The translations under genes were made by a program, and so were the position numbers. Below, in pieces: positions 26,413-34,008 of a stretch of DNA of 34,980 nucleotides. The notes under the pieces were generated by a model that searched no databases, was not told the DNA's origin, and saw nothing but the letters and a program-made list of their open reading frames with translations. The stretch is taken from NCBI GenBank assembly GCA_021774265.1, contig JAJFJG010000115.1, positions 1 through 34,980 of the forward strand. Reading direction: 5' to 3'. The DNA comes from Nitrosomonas sp. GTDB taxonomy: Bacteria > Pseudomonadota > Gammaproteobacteria > Burkholderiales > Nitrosomonadaceae. Each line of letters starts with the position of its first letter. Within the stretch, counting starts at the first letter, position 1.

Positions 26413-27885
26413 ATGACTGAAAACGACTTCAATGAACTTGCAACCCAAAGCTTTAATCGTATCCCCATCGCTCTTGAAACGTTTGCTGACCTTGACACTC
26501 CATTATCGGTCTACCTCAAACTTGCAAACAAACCTTATTCTTACTTGCTTGAGTCTGTTCATGGTGGTGAACGTTTTGGGAGATATTCATTAATCGGATT
26601 GCCGGCAACCACTCGCTTAGAAGTTCGCGGCAATCAAATCAAGATCATAACGAATGATGAAACAATGGAAACTGAAGCTGAAGATGCATTGGCCTTCATT
26701 GAGTCATACCAAATGCAGTTCAATGCAGCACCTTATGTCGGGTTACCACGTTTTTGTGGTGGTCTGGTTGGCTATTTTTCCTACGACACTATTCGCTATA
26801 TAGAAAAAAAACTTGCAAACACGGCTCGTCCAGATACATTAAACACACCTGATATCTTGTTGCTCTTGTCTGAAGAACTCGTCGTTGTTGACAATCTATC
26901 GGGCAAGCTGCACCTCATTGTTTATGTCGACCCAAAAACTGACAATGCTTATCAAACCGGTCAAAATCGTTTGAAAGCATTACTCACTCAGCTACGTCAA
27001 TCAATAGAGATTCCAGAAGAAAAACCTGTATCGCCAGGAATACCAACTTCCGAATTTACTGAGGAAGGATTTATTGCCGCGGTTAAGCGTGCTAAACGCT
27101 ATATCTATGATGGCGACATCATGCAGGTTGTGTTGTCACAACGCACAAGCAAACCTTATCAAGGTTCACCATTAGCGCTATACCGAGCTTTACGCAGCCT
27201 CAATCCATCCCCTTACATGTTCTATTATCATTTTGATGATTTTCATGTCGTGGGGGCTTCCCCGGAAATACTTGTACGACTTGATAATGACACTGTAACC
27301 GTCAGGCCAATTGCTGGCACTCGCCCAAGAGGAAAAAATATTCAGGAAGACACCGAACTCGCAATTGATTTATTAGCCGACCCAAAGGAACGCGCAGAAC
27401 ACGTAATGTTAATGGATCTAGGGCGCAATGATATTGGTCGCGTCGCACAAACAGGCAGTATAAAAGTTACCGAAAATATGCAAATCGAGCATTATTCACA
27501 CGTAATGCATATTGTTTCCAACGTTGACGGAATACTCAAAAAAGACCTCAGTGCCATAGACGTATTACGCGCCACATTCCCTGCCGGAACAGTCAGTGGC
27601 GCACCTAAAATTCGCGCGATGGAAATCATTGAAGAGCTAGAACTTTCCAAACGCGGCATCTACGCCGGTGCTGTAGGCCATCTTGGATTTAATGGTGACA
27701 TGGATGTCGCCATCGCTATTCGCACTGGCATTATTAAAGATGGCATGTTACACGTGCAAGCAGGCGCAGGTATCGTTGCGGATTCTGTCCCCATTAATGA
27801 ATGGATAGAAACTAAAAATAAAGCCAAGGCGCTATTGCGTGCGGCAGAGATTGCAGAAGCAGGATTAGACAGTAAGATTAACTAG
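26413..27885 (+). CDS. trpE: Anthranilate synthase component I
   Basis: Chorismate-utilising enzyme that makes anthranilate, the first committed step of tryptophan synthesis. The start at 26413 (MTENDFNELATQSFNRIP) fits family N-termini, giving 490 aa; the track start is an upstream TTG. The allosteric tryptophan site motif LLESVHGGERFGRYS is present, so feedback inhibition is expected. The catalytic half contains YIYDGDIMQVVLSQR, AGTRPRGKN, LLADPKERAEHVMLMDLGRND and TFPAGTVSGAPKIRAMEI. It is complete. trpG, trpD and trpC, often next to trpE in betaproteobacteria, do not follow; the next gene is convergent and overlaps the trpE stop codon. Confidence 0.96.
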   Translation: MTENDFNELATQSFNRIPIALETFADLDTPLSVYLKLANKPYSYLLESVHGGERFGRYSLIGLPATTRLEVRGNQIKIITNDETMETEAEDALAFIESYQMQFNAAPYVGLPRFCGGLVGYFSYDTIRYIEKKLANTARPDTLNTPDILLLLSEELVVVDNLSGKLHLIVYVDPKTDNAYQTGQNRLKALLTQLRQSIEIPEEKPVSPGIPTSEFTEEGFIAAVKRAKRYIYDGDIMQVVLSQRTSKPYQGSPLALYRALRSLNPSPYMFYYHFDDFHVVGASPEILVRLDNDTVTVRPIAGTRPRGKNIQEDTELAIDLLADPKERAEHVMLMDLGRNDIGRVAQTGSIKVTENMQIEHYSHVMHIVSNVDGILKKDLSAIDVLRATFPAGTVSGAPKIRAMEIIEELELSKRGIYAGAVGHLGFNGDMDVAIAIRTGIIKDGMLHVQAGAGIVADSVPINEWIETKNKAKALLRAAEIAEAGLDSKIN

Positions 27886-28472
27886 TTAGCAATCAGCGTC
27901 GTCTCAATCTCTGCAAAAGTCTTAGCAACAGCTGTCGGCACAATTGGCTCACCCAATTGTTTCTCAATCTGAGTCAATGAGAAAATACCAAGAATAATGG
28001 GCGAATCACCCGCACGTTTCTCAGTAACAAGCGTATGTTGCCGACCACTATCGCGTAAACTCGCCACGACATTACCTACCTTGGCATGATTAACATCTTC
28101 AATTGAAATTGCTTCCAGTTTGCTTACCGGCGTCATAATGTCTGTCACCAATATATCGCAATGTTTAACACACCGTTCTTGAATAAAACGCAATGGCTTC
28201 TCACCTAAAACATCTGATGCAGTAATGATTCCTTCGAGCGTATTATTTTTATTTATAACAAATAATAGACGCACACCACGCTGCATCATATATGTATTAG
28301 CCAGTTCCATTGTTATTTCAGGGCTGATTACTGCAATATGCGTACACCGAAGATCAGTCATTACATCAATTGCCAACGACTCAGCCGTAACATGTTTAGA
28401 TGGTGTGGGTTGTAAAATTCTTACCGTACCACTAAGACACGACGCAGAAAGTGGGGAATAATTTCTCATCAT
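27882..28472 (-). CDS. CBS-domain-pair protein
   Basis: 196-aa protein consisting mainly of two CBS domains, which usually bind adenine nucleotides. First CBS: VMTDLRCTHIAVISPEITME through IITASDVLG; second: DIMTPVSKLEAISIEDVNHA through ILGIFSLTQIEKQLG. No enzymatic domain is attached. The start is moved from 28484 to 28472: the track's first Met codon lies within GATGGAGG, and GGAGG five bases before ATGATGAGA is a strong ribosome-binding site. Its stop codon lies on the same CTAG as the trpE stop. Relatives are probably energy or nucleotide sensors; the target is unknown. Confidence 0.82.
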   Translation of the reverse strand: MMRNYSPLSASCLSGTVRILQPTPSKHVTAESLAIDVMTDLRCTHIAVISPEITMELANTYMMQRGVRLLFVINKNNTLEGIITASDVLGEKPLRFIQERCVKHCDILVTDIMTPVSKLEAISIEDVNHAKVGNVVASLRDSGRQHTLVTEKRAGDSPIILGIFSLTQIEKQLGEPIVPTAVAKTFAEIETTLIAN

Positions 28473-28855
28473 AACAACCTCCATCTTGATTTGAGGGAAT
28501 TAGCTGACAAATAAGGGGAATATTATTTCTATTTAGCAATTACTCTACTCTTAATAAAATAATGAGTCAATCAACAAAACTTGCTCCCATACACCAAAAA
28601 CATTAATATTCCATGCCAGCCCATTAGTAAAATGAGCATACGCTGCTATGCTAGATAATGAAAACTTATTTCGAGAAAAAATCTAGACAATAAAAAGAAC
28701 AATCAGCACTAAGAAAAAATATAACTTAATATTGATCCCATTGGCTACAAGAGATCATAATTAATTTTATTCAGATCAAAACAAAAAACTAGGATTCTAT
28801 GTATAATAGTCGGCGCAGTTAATTTGTTTTTTTTTATTAAAGAGGTTAGTAACAT
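28473..28855. other. Divergent intergenic region, CBS gene and small lipoprotein gene
   Basis: 383 bp, very AT-rich. It must hold the promoters for the leftward CBS gene and the rightward lipoprotein gene. TATAAT at 28802-28807 is a likely -10 for the lipoprotein, about 50 bp before its ATG, but no good -35 sits 16-18 bp upstream. A T9 run occurs at about 28826-28835. No RNA gene or sigma54 site was recognised. Confidence 0.4.
28802..28807 (+). promoter_or_regulatory. -10 hexamer for the small lipoprotein gene
   Basis: A perfect TATAAT preceded by TG, about 50 bp upstream of the lipoprotein ATG. The -35 region is poor, so an activator may be required or another element may contribute. Confidence 0.4.
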
Positions 28856-29011
28856 ATGAAACTTACATCAATTTTCGCAGCAATTCTTTTATCATTAGCT
28901 TTAGTAGGATGTGGCACCCCATCAGCACCTGAAGATGCATATCAGGAAGGCTATGGCACCACCCATGAGGGACAACCTGCTGAAGGTCGTAACGCATTAC
29001 CTGAAGATTAA
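28856..29011 (+). CDS. Small lipoprotein, 51 aa (not in ORF track)
   Basis: 51-aa secreted lipoprotein. The signal peptide MKLTSIFAAILLSLALVGC ends in a clean lipobox LVGC with the lipidated Cys at residue 19, giving a mature peptide of 33 residues that is acidic and rich in Gly and Pro (GTPSAPEDAYQEGYG and GQPAEGRNALPED). No +2 Asp is present (Cys-Gly), so outer-membrane sorting is likely. AGAGG lies about ten bases before the ATG, TATAAT about 50 bp upstream, and a strong terminator follows, so it is a single-gene transcript. It was missed because it is under 60 codons. Function unknown; it sits beside the GlrK-QseG-GlrR locus. Confidence 0.78.
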   Translation: MKLTSIFAAILLSLALVGCGTPSAPEDAYQEGYGTTHEGQPAEGRNALPED

Positions 29012-29024
29012 TCTCTTTAGATAA

Positions 29025-29067
29025 AAAATAACTTGTAGGGTGAGATATTGAACCTACAAGTTATTTT
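29025..29067. terminator. Bidirectional terminator between the small lipoprotein and glrR
   Basis: AAAATAACTTGTAGG and CCTACAAGTTATTTT form a 15-bp perfect stem around a 13-nt loop, with A and T tracts at both ends, between convergent genes. Confidence 0.82.
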
Positions 29068-29094
29068 ACTATTAACGGACAGACCAATTTTTAT

Positions 29095-30453
29095 TTAAGT
29101 TTGCTTGAAAATTGAAAAATCTAATTGATGTCGCTGAAGTAGCTTGTAAAACTCTGTTCGATTTCTTTTAGCAATACGCGCAGCCTGAGTTACATTTCCC
29201 GCTGTAATCTTCAGCAAACGCACCAAGTAATCTCTCTCAAAACTTTTTCTCGCATCCTCAAATGACGTTAGCTGTATTTCTTCTTGATGCATTGCATCAT
29301 AGATTAGCGTTGGCGAAACTAGTGGCGCGGTACTTAGCACAACGCATTGCTCAACCGCATTCATAAGCTGTCGTACATTTCCAGGCCAAGTAGCACTAAG
29401 CAAAACCTGCATTGCTTCAGGTGAGAACCCATTAATATCTTTCTCATATTTTTCAGAAAAAAACTGCAAAAAATGATTAGCCAATAATGGAATATCCTCG
29501 CGTCTTTCTGTCAAGGTAGGAATAGTCAAAGCCACAACATGCAATCGATAATATAGATCTTCTCGGAAATTCCCTGCGTCGATCTCTATCTTGAGGTTTC
29601 GATGAGTAGCTGAAATAATTTTAACATTAATCGGAATTGTTTGTGCTGACCCAACAGGGCGTATTTGTCTTTCTTGAAGTGCGCGCAATAATTTCACTTG
29701 CAGCAATAATGGCATATCGCCAATTTCATCAAGAAATAATGTGCCTCCTTCAGCCAACTGAAAAAGCCCATTGTGGCTTTTAACTGCACCGGTAAATGCG
29801 CCTTTCACATGACCAAAAAGTTCAGATTCTAGTAACTGCTCGGGAATAGCTCCGCAATTAAGGCCAACAAAGGGGTTGTCAACTCGACTAGACGCGTTAT
29901 GAATTGCACGAGCAAATAACTCCTTGCCAACACCACTCTCACCATACAACAATACACTCGCATCTCCCTTAGCCACAAGCTCGGCTTTGGTCAGTAAATC
30001 TTCCATCGCCGCACTTTGCGTAATAATGCCTTCCCGCCACCAAGGCGTTTTGGTTTTTTTAGTTTCTGGAGTTGCTGCTGAAGCAAGATTCAATGCTAAA
30101 CTGACTTGTGTTAACAAGTTTTTACTATCGTATGGCTTGGTAAGATAGCCAAACACACCGCGCTGAACAGCTGCAACAGCATCTGGGATAGACCCGTATG
30201 CTGTCAAAATAATCACTGGCAACGTTGGGATGATTCGATGAATGTATTCAAATAACGCAATACCGTCCATGCCACTCATTTGAACATCACTAATGACGAG
30301 TTGGGGTCGCGTTAAATCCAAATAATTAATGGCTTCTTCCGCACTTTTTGCAATTGTGGTTTCATAACCCGCAGCAATTAAACGTATTGAGAGTAATTCA
30401 AGAAGGTTAGTATCATCATCAACCAGGAGTATTTTATACTTTAATTTATTCAT
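29095..30453 (-). CDS. glrR: Sigma54-dependent response regulator GlrR/QseF type
   Basis: 452-aa NtrC-family regulator. The receiver domain has the acidic pocket VDDD, phospho-acceptor Asp56 in VISDVQMSGMDG and the conserved Lys in LTKPYD. The AAA+ domain has Walker A GESGVGKE, the sigma54-contact loop GAFTGA and Walker B GGTLFLDEIGDMP. The C-terminal Fis-type helix-turn-helix reads NVTQAARIAKRNRTEFYKLL. All elements are intact, so it should activate sigma54 promoters when phosphorylated by GlrK. In enterobacteria the target includes the small RNA gene glmY; no matching target was found in this window. It is the last gene of glrK-qseG-glrR, 12 bp after qseG. Confidence 0.93.
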   Translation of the reverse strand: MNKLKYKILLVDDDTNLLELLSIRLIAAGYETTIAKSAEEAINYLDLTRPQLVISDVQMSGMDGIALFEYIHRIIPTLPVIILTAYGSIPDAVAAVQRGVFGYLTKPYDSKNLLTQVSLALNLASAATPETKKTKTPWWREGIITQSAAMEDLLTKAELVAKGDASVLLYGESGVGKELFARAIHNASSRVDNPFVGLNCGAIPEQLLESELFGHVKGAFTGAVKSHNGLFQLAEGGTLFLDEIGDMPLLLQVKLLRALQERQIRPVGSAQTIPINVKIISATHRNLKIEIDAGNFREDLYYRLHVVALTIPTLTERREDIPLLANHFLQFFSEKYEKDINGFSPEAMQVLLSATWPGNVRQLMNAVEQCVVLSTAPLVSPTLIYDAMHQEEIQLTSFEDARKSFERDYLVRLLKITAGNVTQAARIAKRNRTEFYKLLQRHQLDFSIFKQT

Positions 30454-30465
30454 TTTGCCTTACGC

Positions 30466-30999
30466 TTAACTCGGGTTCCTTCTAAGGAGCCTCTTTTCCA
30501 TATCTTTAATATCATCAACTTGCTTTTGTAATGATTCAGAACGCGCCTCCTCATCTTTTAATTTTTGGGATAAATTGCGCTTTTGAATCATTAAATATTG
30601 CTGTTCTTTGAGTAGCAACACGAGTAAAACCCTAAAACTATCAGAATCAGCAGATAAGTTTGTTTTCTGCGGCCATTCATTAAGTAAATGCAATGCATCT
30701 GTCAGATTATGGAAACTTGTATTAGGTAAAGAGAGAAGTAATGTATACCTGGCTCTATTTTTATCGTTTCGTTTATACAAAAAACGCTTTCTTACTTCAC
30801 TATACTCCTTGCTGAGTTCCTGTTCCGTTTTTTTCTGCAACTGTCTATGGTATTTCATTAAACTACTCAGTTGAGTACGCTGTGGTGGCTGCAACGGCGA
30901 TACCTCTGGAACCTGCGACTGTTCTGTTGGAAAATATGCACAACTAGCCAGTACTACGACCACAAATAACACAATTAAACATCTGCATACATATGTCAT
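30466..30999 (-). CDS. qseG: QseG-like outer-membrane lipoprotein
   Basis: 177-aa lipoprotein with signal sequence LIVLFVVVVLASC (lipobox LASC, Cys near residue 20). The mature part is mostly helical with a C-terminal coiled coil (LKDEEARSESLQKQVDDIKD). Sequence alone would be anonymous; the identification rests on position between glrK and glrR, the same order as yfhK-yfhG-yfhA in E. coli, where QseG modulates the QseE/GlrK kinase. The ATG overlaps the glrK stop by 4 nt, so the two are translationally coupled. Confidence 0.75.
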   Translation of the reverse strand: MTYVCRCLIVLFVVVVLASCAYFPTEQSQVPEVSPLQPPQRTQLSSLMKYHRQLQKKTEQELSKEYSEVRKRFLYKRNDKNRARYTLLLSLPNTSFHNLTDALHLLNEWPQKTNLSADSDSFRVLLVLLLKEQQYLMIQKRNLSQKLKDEEARSESLQKQVDDIKDMEKRLLRRNPS

Positions 31000-32489
31000 A
31001 CAACTCTCTCAAGATCATGGGCCGGCAAAGTAAGGCGAAAGTGCGCGCCATTCGGCCGCTCTATCGTCTCAATTTTTCCGCCATGTGCAAGTGCATATCC
31101 GAGAGCAATTGATAATCCTAAGCCGGTTCCTTTAATTGGCGAGTCAGGAACACTTTGCCCTTGATAGAAAGGCTCAAATATTCGCTCTTGATCAACTTCA
31201 TTAATCCCAACACCACTATCAATCACATCCAGTTGTATTAACTGGTCTGTTTGTATTGCATTAAATCGAATGCAGCTACCCTGCGGGGAAAATTTAATGG
31301 CATTCGACAAGAGGTTATCTAGCATAATTTTTGTTTTTTCTTCGTCACACTCTAATAATAACGTTGGACAGTTCTTTTCTATATGCAACTCCTTACTCAT
31401 TATAGAAAGATTCTGATTCTCTAGTACAACATCCAAAACCTCTGAGAGATCTACTTGATGTTTTACCAGCGCAGACTTATCCGTTTGCAACGCACTGAAA
31501 CTCAATAAATTCTCAATGTGTTTGTGTAATTGTATACTGCTACTGTGTAAGATATTAGCAATTTGTTGCTGTTTGTCCGTTAATTTTCCTGTTACTCCCT
31601 CCGCAAGTAAATCAGCCCCTTCAAGTATCGCCGTCAACGGCGTTTTGAGTTCATGAGAAACATGTCTAAAGAATTGAATCTTCTGCTCCTCTAATTTAAG
31701 AAGCCGGCGCCGCATCCAGTCCAAACGCTCTCCTAGATACTTTAAATTCTGCGGACCTTTAACAAGGATGGGCTTAGACAACTCACCTTGACCTAAACTA
31801 TAAATAGCATTATCAATTTGGCGTATGGGTCTTGTAATAAAAAATGAAAAAACAATCGCAAGCAAAATAACAAAAGGTATCAGCGCTATAAGCTGCCACT
31901 GAACACTAACACGTGCCTGTTCAGCAAAACCCAGCATTTTCTTAACATCCAGATCAATAAAATTATGGCCGATACTAGAAAAAACATAAGCCGCATCTAA
32001 TAGCACTGAAAAACTATCAACCAAACCATTCAATCGCTCGAAACCTCCATCCAGCTCGAGCACCTCCCGGTATATTGATAATTCTAATAAACGCAATTTC
32101 TCCAATGCTAGCTTTTGCTCAACGCGTGAGGACAAATCAAATAGCTTCACAGTCGCCATTTCAAACTCATCATGTGCCTGAAAATACCCTTCAAGCAACG
32201 AAATATCTCCCAGAATAAGCGCCTGACGCACACTACGCTCCATCAACACGATTTCATCGATGATCACGCGATTCTCATGGGTAATTTCTGTTGCCTGATA
32301 GACCGTCTTGCGACTTTGCTCGGCCAAATTATCAATGGACATTGCACTATTGATCAAAGCACCAATCAGCGGTAACCCAACCAACGAAAATCCAAATAAA
32401 ATTAACTTTAAAAAAGACTTTGAATAGCGTTTCGATTGCGCTGGAAACACTGAACTTGATTCGACATCATGGTTAATACTACTACTCAT
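30996..32489 (-). CDS. glrK: Sensor histidine kinase GlrK/QseE type
   Basis: 497-aa inner-membrane sensor kinase. Transmembrane helix 1 is at about residues 25-48 (FLKLILFGFSLVGLPLIGAL), the periplasmic sensor is a helical region of about 150 residues, and helix 2 is at about 197-217 (LIALIPFVILLAIVFSFF). HAMP follows (ITRPIRQID), then the H-box FRHVSHELKTPL with phospho-His near 279, N-box DNLLSNAIKFSP and G-box GTGLGLSIA. It is paired with GlrR through the adjacent operon. In E. coli the system responds to cell-envelope signals and catecholamines; the signal here is unknown. Confidence 0.93.
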   Translation of the reverse strand: MSSSINHDVESSSVFPAQSKRYSKSFLKLILFGFSLVGLPLIGALINSAMSIDNLAEQSRKTVYQATEITHENRVIIDEIVLMERSVRQALILGDISLLEGYFQAHDEFEMATVKLFDLSSRVEQKLALEKLRLLELSIYREVLELDGGFERLNGLVDSFSVLLDAAYVFSSIGHNFIDLDVKKMLGFAEQARVSVQWQLIALIPFVILLAIVFSFFITRPIRQIDNAIYSLGQGELSKPILVKGPQNLKYLGERLDWMRRRLLKLEEQKIQFFRHVSHELKTPLTAILEGADLLAEGVTGKLTDKQQQIANILHSSSIQLHKHIENLLSFSALQTDKSALVKHQVDLSEVLDVVLENQNLSIMSKELHIEKNCPTLLLECDEEKTKIMLDNLLSNAIKFSPQGSCIRFNAIQTDQLIQLDVIDSGVGINEVDQERIFEPFYQGQSVPDSPIKGTGLGLSIALGYALAHGGKIETIERPNGAHFRLTLPAHDLERVV

Positions 32490-32867
32490 TACATTTATCC
32501 TTTCAGTCTAGCAAACTATCAAGGTTAAGATTAACCTACATGAGAATGGTAGAAAAATTACTTTAGTCCAACAACCTACTAAATCTATTATGTAATCACC
32601 TACTGACTCAACACCGTTTGATGATACCTTTATTCAATGTGTTAGCTACCCAAGTATCATACGCTGAACACTTAGTTTTTGGGAAATCGCTATGACTAAC
32701 ATCATATAAAATAAACAAAACCACGTCATACCATGACAAGAGTCTATGACTACCCCCAAGTAGACTTAATACGATAAAATATTTCTGACTAAGCTACAAA
32801 AAAACAAAACTACGTGAATAGTTGGAAGATAATAATAAAATCTCACACACGACAAACGAGGGCCGCC
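32490..32867. other. Divergent intergenic region upstream of glrK with degenerate repeats
   Basis: 378 bp between glrK and the DUF5062-like gene. It contains a palindrome AGGTTA-AGAT-TAACCT at 32522-32537, an inverted pair ATGATAC/GTATCAT (32621-32627, 32654-32660), and an imperfect direct repeat of about 66-81 bp (32646-32726 and 32750-32815). No sigma54 promoter of TGGCAC-N5-TTGC form was seen on either strand. In enterobacteria glmY lies in the corresponding place, but no GlmY-like RNA could be recognised. Confidence 0.4.
32646..32815. repeat. Imperfect direct repeat upstream of the DUF5062-like gene
   Basis: Unit 1 (32646-32726) begins CTACCCAAGTA and ends TGACTAA...AACAAAACCACGT; unit 2 (32750-32815) begins CTACCCCCAAGTA and ends TGACTAA...AACAAAACTACGT. 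Ends match well, middles poorly, and unit 1 also contains CTATGACTA, repeated at 32744-32752. It may be an old duplication of a regulatory segment or low-complexity coincidence. Confidence 0.4.
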
Positions 32868-33128
32868 GTGAAGAAACTGAAGAATGAAGGTGCATTATTT
32901 AAAGAAGCCATGATCGCAGGTGTAAAATACGCAGAAGATCGCGGCGTCGTCGAATTTGAAGCAACCGACTCTGCCAGCGAGAAAATGCTCTACATCTATC
33001 GACTACTCGTTCACGACAAGATTATTCAACCTTTGCCAGAAGACCAAGTTGCGGAAAAATCCATCAGACACAAACTCGCCATCTGGCATTCCAAACAACT
33101 ACCTAAGGATCATCCATTGCTGAAGTAA
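32868..33128 (+). CDS. Small DUF5062-like protein
   Basis: 86-aa soluble protein resembling the uncharacterised DUF5062 family: KKLKNEGALFKEAM at the N-terminus, then YAEDRGVVEFE, MLYIYRLLVHDKIIQPLPED and RHKLAIWHSKQLPKDHPLL. The family name is from memory and should be treated as provisional. The track starts at GTG 32814, but that upstream peptide is not family-like. GTG 32868 has GAGGG five bases upstream and opens directly into the conserved region, so it is the better start. No signal peptide or membrane segment. Function unknown; upstream sequence contains the degenerate repeat described separately. Confidence 0.72.
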   Translation: MKKLKNEGALFKEAMIAGVKYAEDRGVVEFEATDSASEKMLYIYRLLVHDKIIQPLPEDQVAEKSIRHKLAIWHSKQLPKDHPLLK

Positions 33129-33297
33129 ACAGCTTATTAGCTTTAACTCCTACACAGCAAATCATAGATTTCTAAAAACAAGCCAATATTAACAGTTATT
33201 GTTCTACAGGATTATCAGAGGGATTTATATTAATATACTCACATACATCTGAAAGCACTCAGACAAACCTATCATTTATTTTTTAACGGAGATTTCC

Positions 33298-33945
33298 ATG
33301 AATTATGTGCAACGTATGCTTCTGATCCCTTTAATTTTTGCCTTCACCGCCTGCTCAACGATGTATTACGATGGACTTGAGAAGATAGGCTTACCTAAAC
33401 GTGACGTCATGGTTTATCGTGTTGAAAAAGCACGCGACACACAAGAAGAAACCAAAGAACAATTCAAATCGGCACTGCATCAATTTACAGCCGTCACCAA
33501 CTTCAAAGGCGGCGACCTTGAAGCGATTTATAACAAATTAAACGATGAGTATGAAGCAAGTGTGAGTATGGCCGAAGAAGTCAACGAACGTATTGCAGAT
33601 ATTGAAGATGTATCAGAAGCGCTATTCTCTGAATGGGAACAGGAAATCACCCAATACAGTAGCGCCTCACTTAAGCGCAATAGTCAAAAGAAGTTAAATG
33701 ACACCAAAGCACACTACCGTCAGCTTATTTCATCAATGAAGACTGCCGAAGCAAAAATAGCGCCTATACTTCGCGTATTCAACGACCAAGTCATGTATCT
33801 GAAGCACAACCTCAATGCTCGTGCAATCACCTCGCTGAAAGGCGAGTTAGGTGCCATCAAGTCTGATGTGTCTTCGTTAATCCAATCCATGGAAAAATCG
33901 ATTAATGAAGCGAATGCATTTATTAATACCATGGAACAACAATAG
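33298..33945 (+). CDS. DUF2959-family lipoprotein
   Basis: 215-aa lipoprotein: signal peptide LIPLIFAFTAC with lipobox FTAC and lipidated Cys near residue 19. STMYYDGLEKIGLPKRDVMVYRVEKARDTQEETKEQF at the start of the mature part is typical of DUF2959. The rest is long alpha-helices with coiled-coil character, resembling a rod or scaffold on the outer membrane. GGAG six bases upstream of the ATG supports the start. Function of the family is not established to my knowledge. A GC-rich hairpin follows the stop. Confidence 0.85.
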   Translation: MNYVQRMLLIPLIFAFTACSTMYYDGLEKIGLPKRDVMVYRVEKARDTQEETKEQFKSALHQFTAVTNFKGGDLEAIYNKLNDEYEASVSMAEEVNERIADIEDVSEALFSEWEQEITQYSSASLKRNSQKKLNDTKAHYRQLISSMKTAEAKIAPILRVFNDQVMYLKHNLNARAITSLKGELGAIKSDVSSLIQSMEKSINEANAFINTMEQQ

Positions 33946-33965
33946 CTTAAATAAAGCATTTTCAC

Positions 33966-33981
33966 CCCCGCGAAAGCGGGG
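33966..33981. repeat. REP-like palindrome with GAAA tetraloop
   Basis: CCCCGC, loop GAAA, GCGGGG: a 6-bp perfect GC stem in an AT-rich context, 21 bp after the DUF2959 stop. It resembles the CCCGCGAAAGCGGG core of repetitive extragenic palindromes found in many proteobacteria. It lacks a T-tract, so it is not a classic terminator, although it could protect or terminate transcripts. Confidence 0.6.
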
Positions 33982-34008
33982 AATTAGACATAAAATTGGA
34001 GCAGCCAA

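Noticed and set aside
28473-28855. Possible small RNA or FNR/CRP site upstream of the lipoprotein gene
   Set aside because: Only partial matches such as scattered GATC and TTGAT were found; none had the required symmetric spacing.
32814-32867. 18-codon N-terminal extension of the DUF5062-like ORF
   Set aside because: GTG 32814 has no ribosome-binding site, while GTG 32868 has GAGGG at good spacing and opens into the conserved region.
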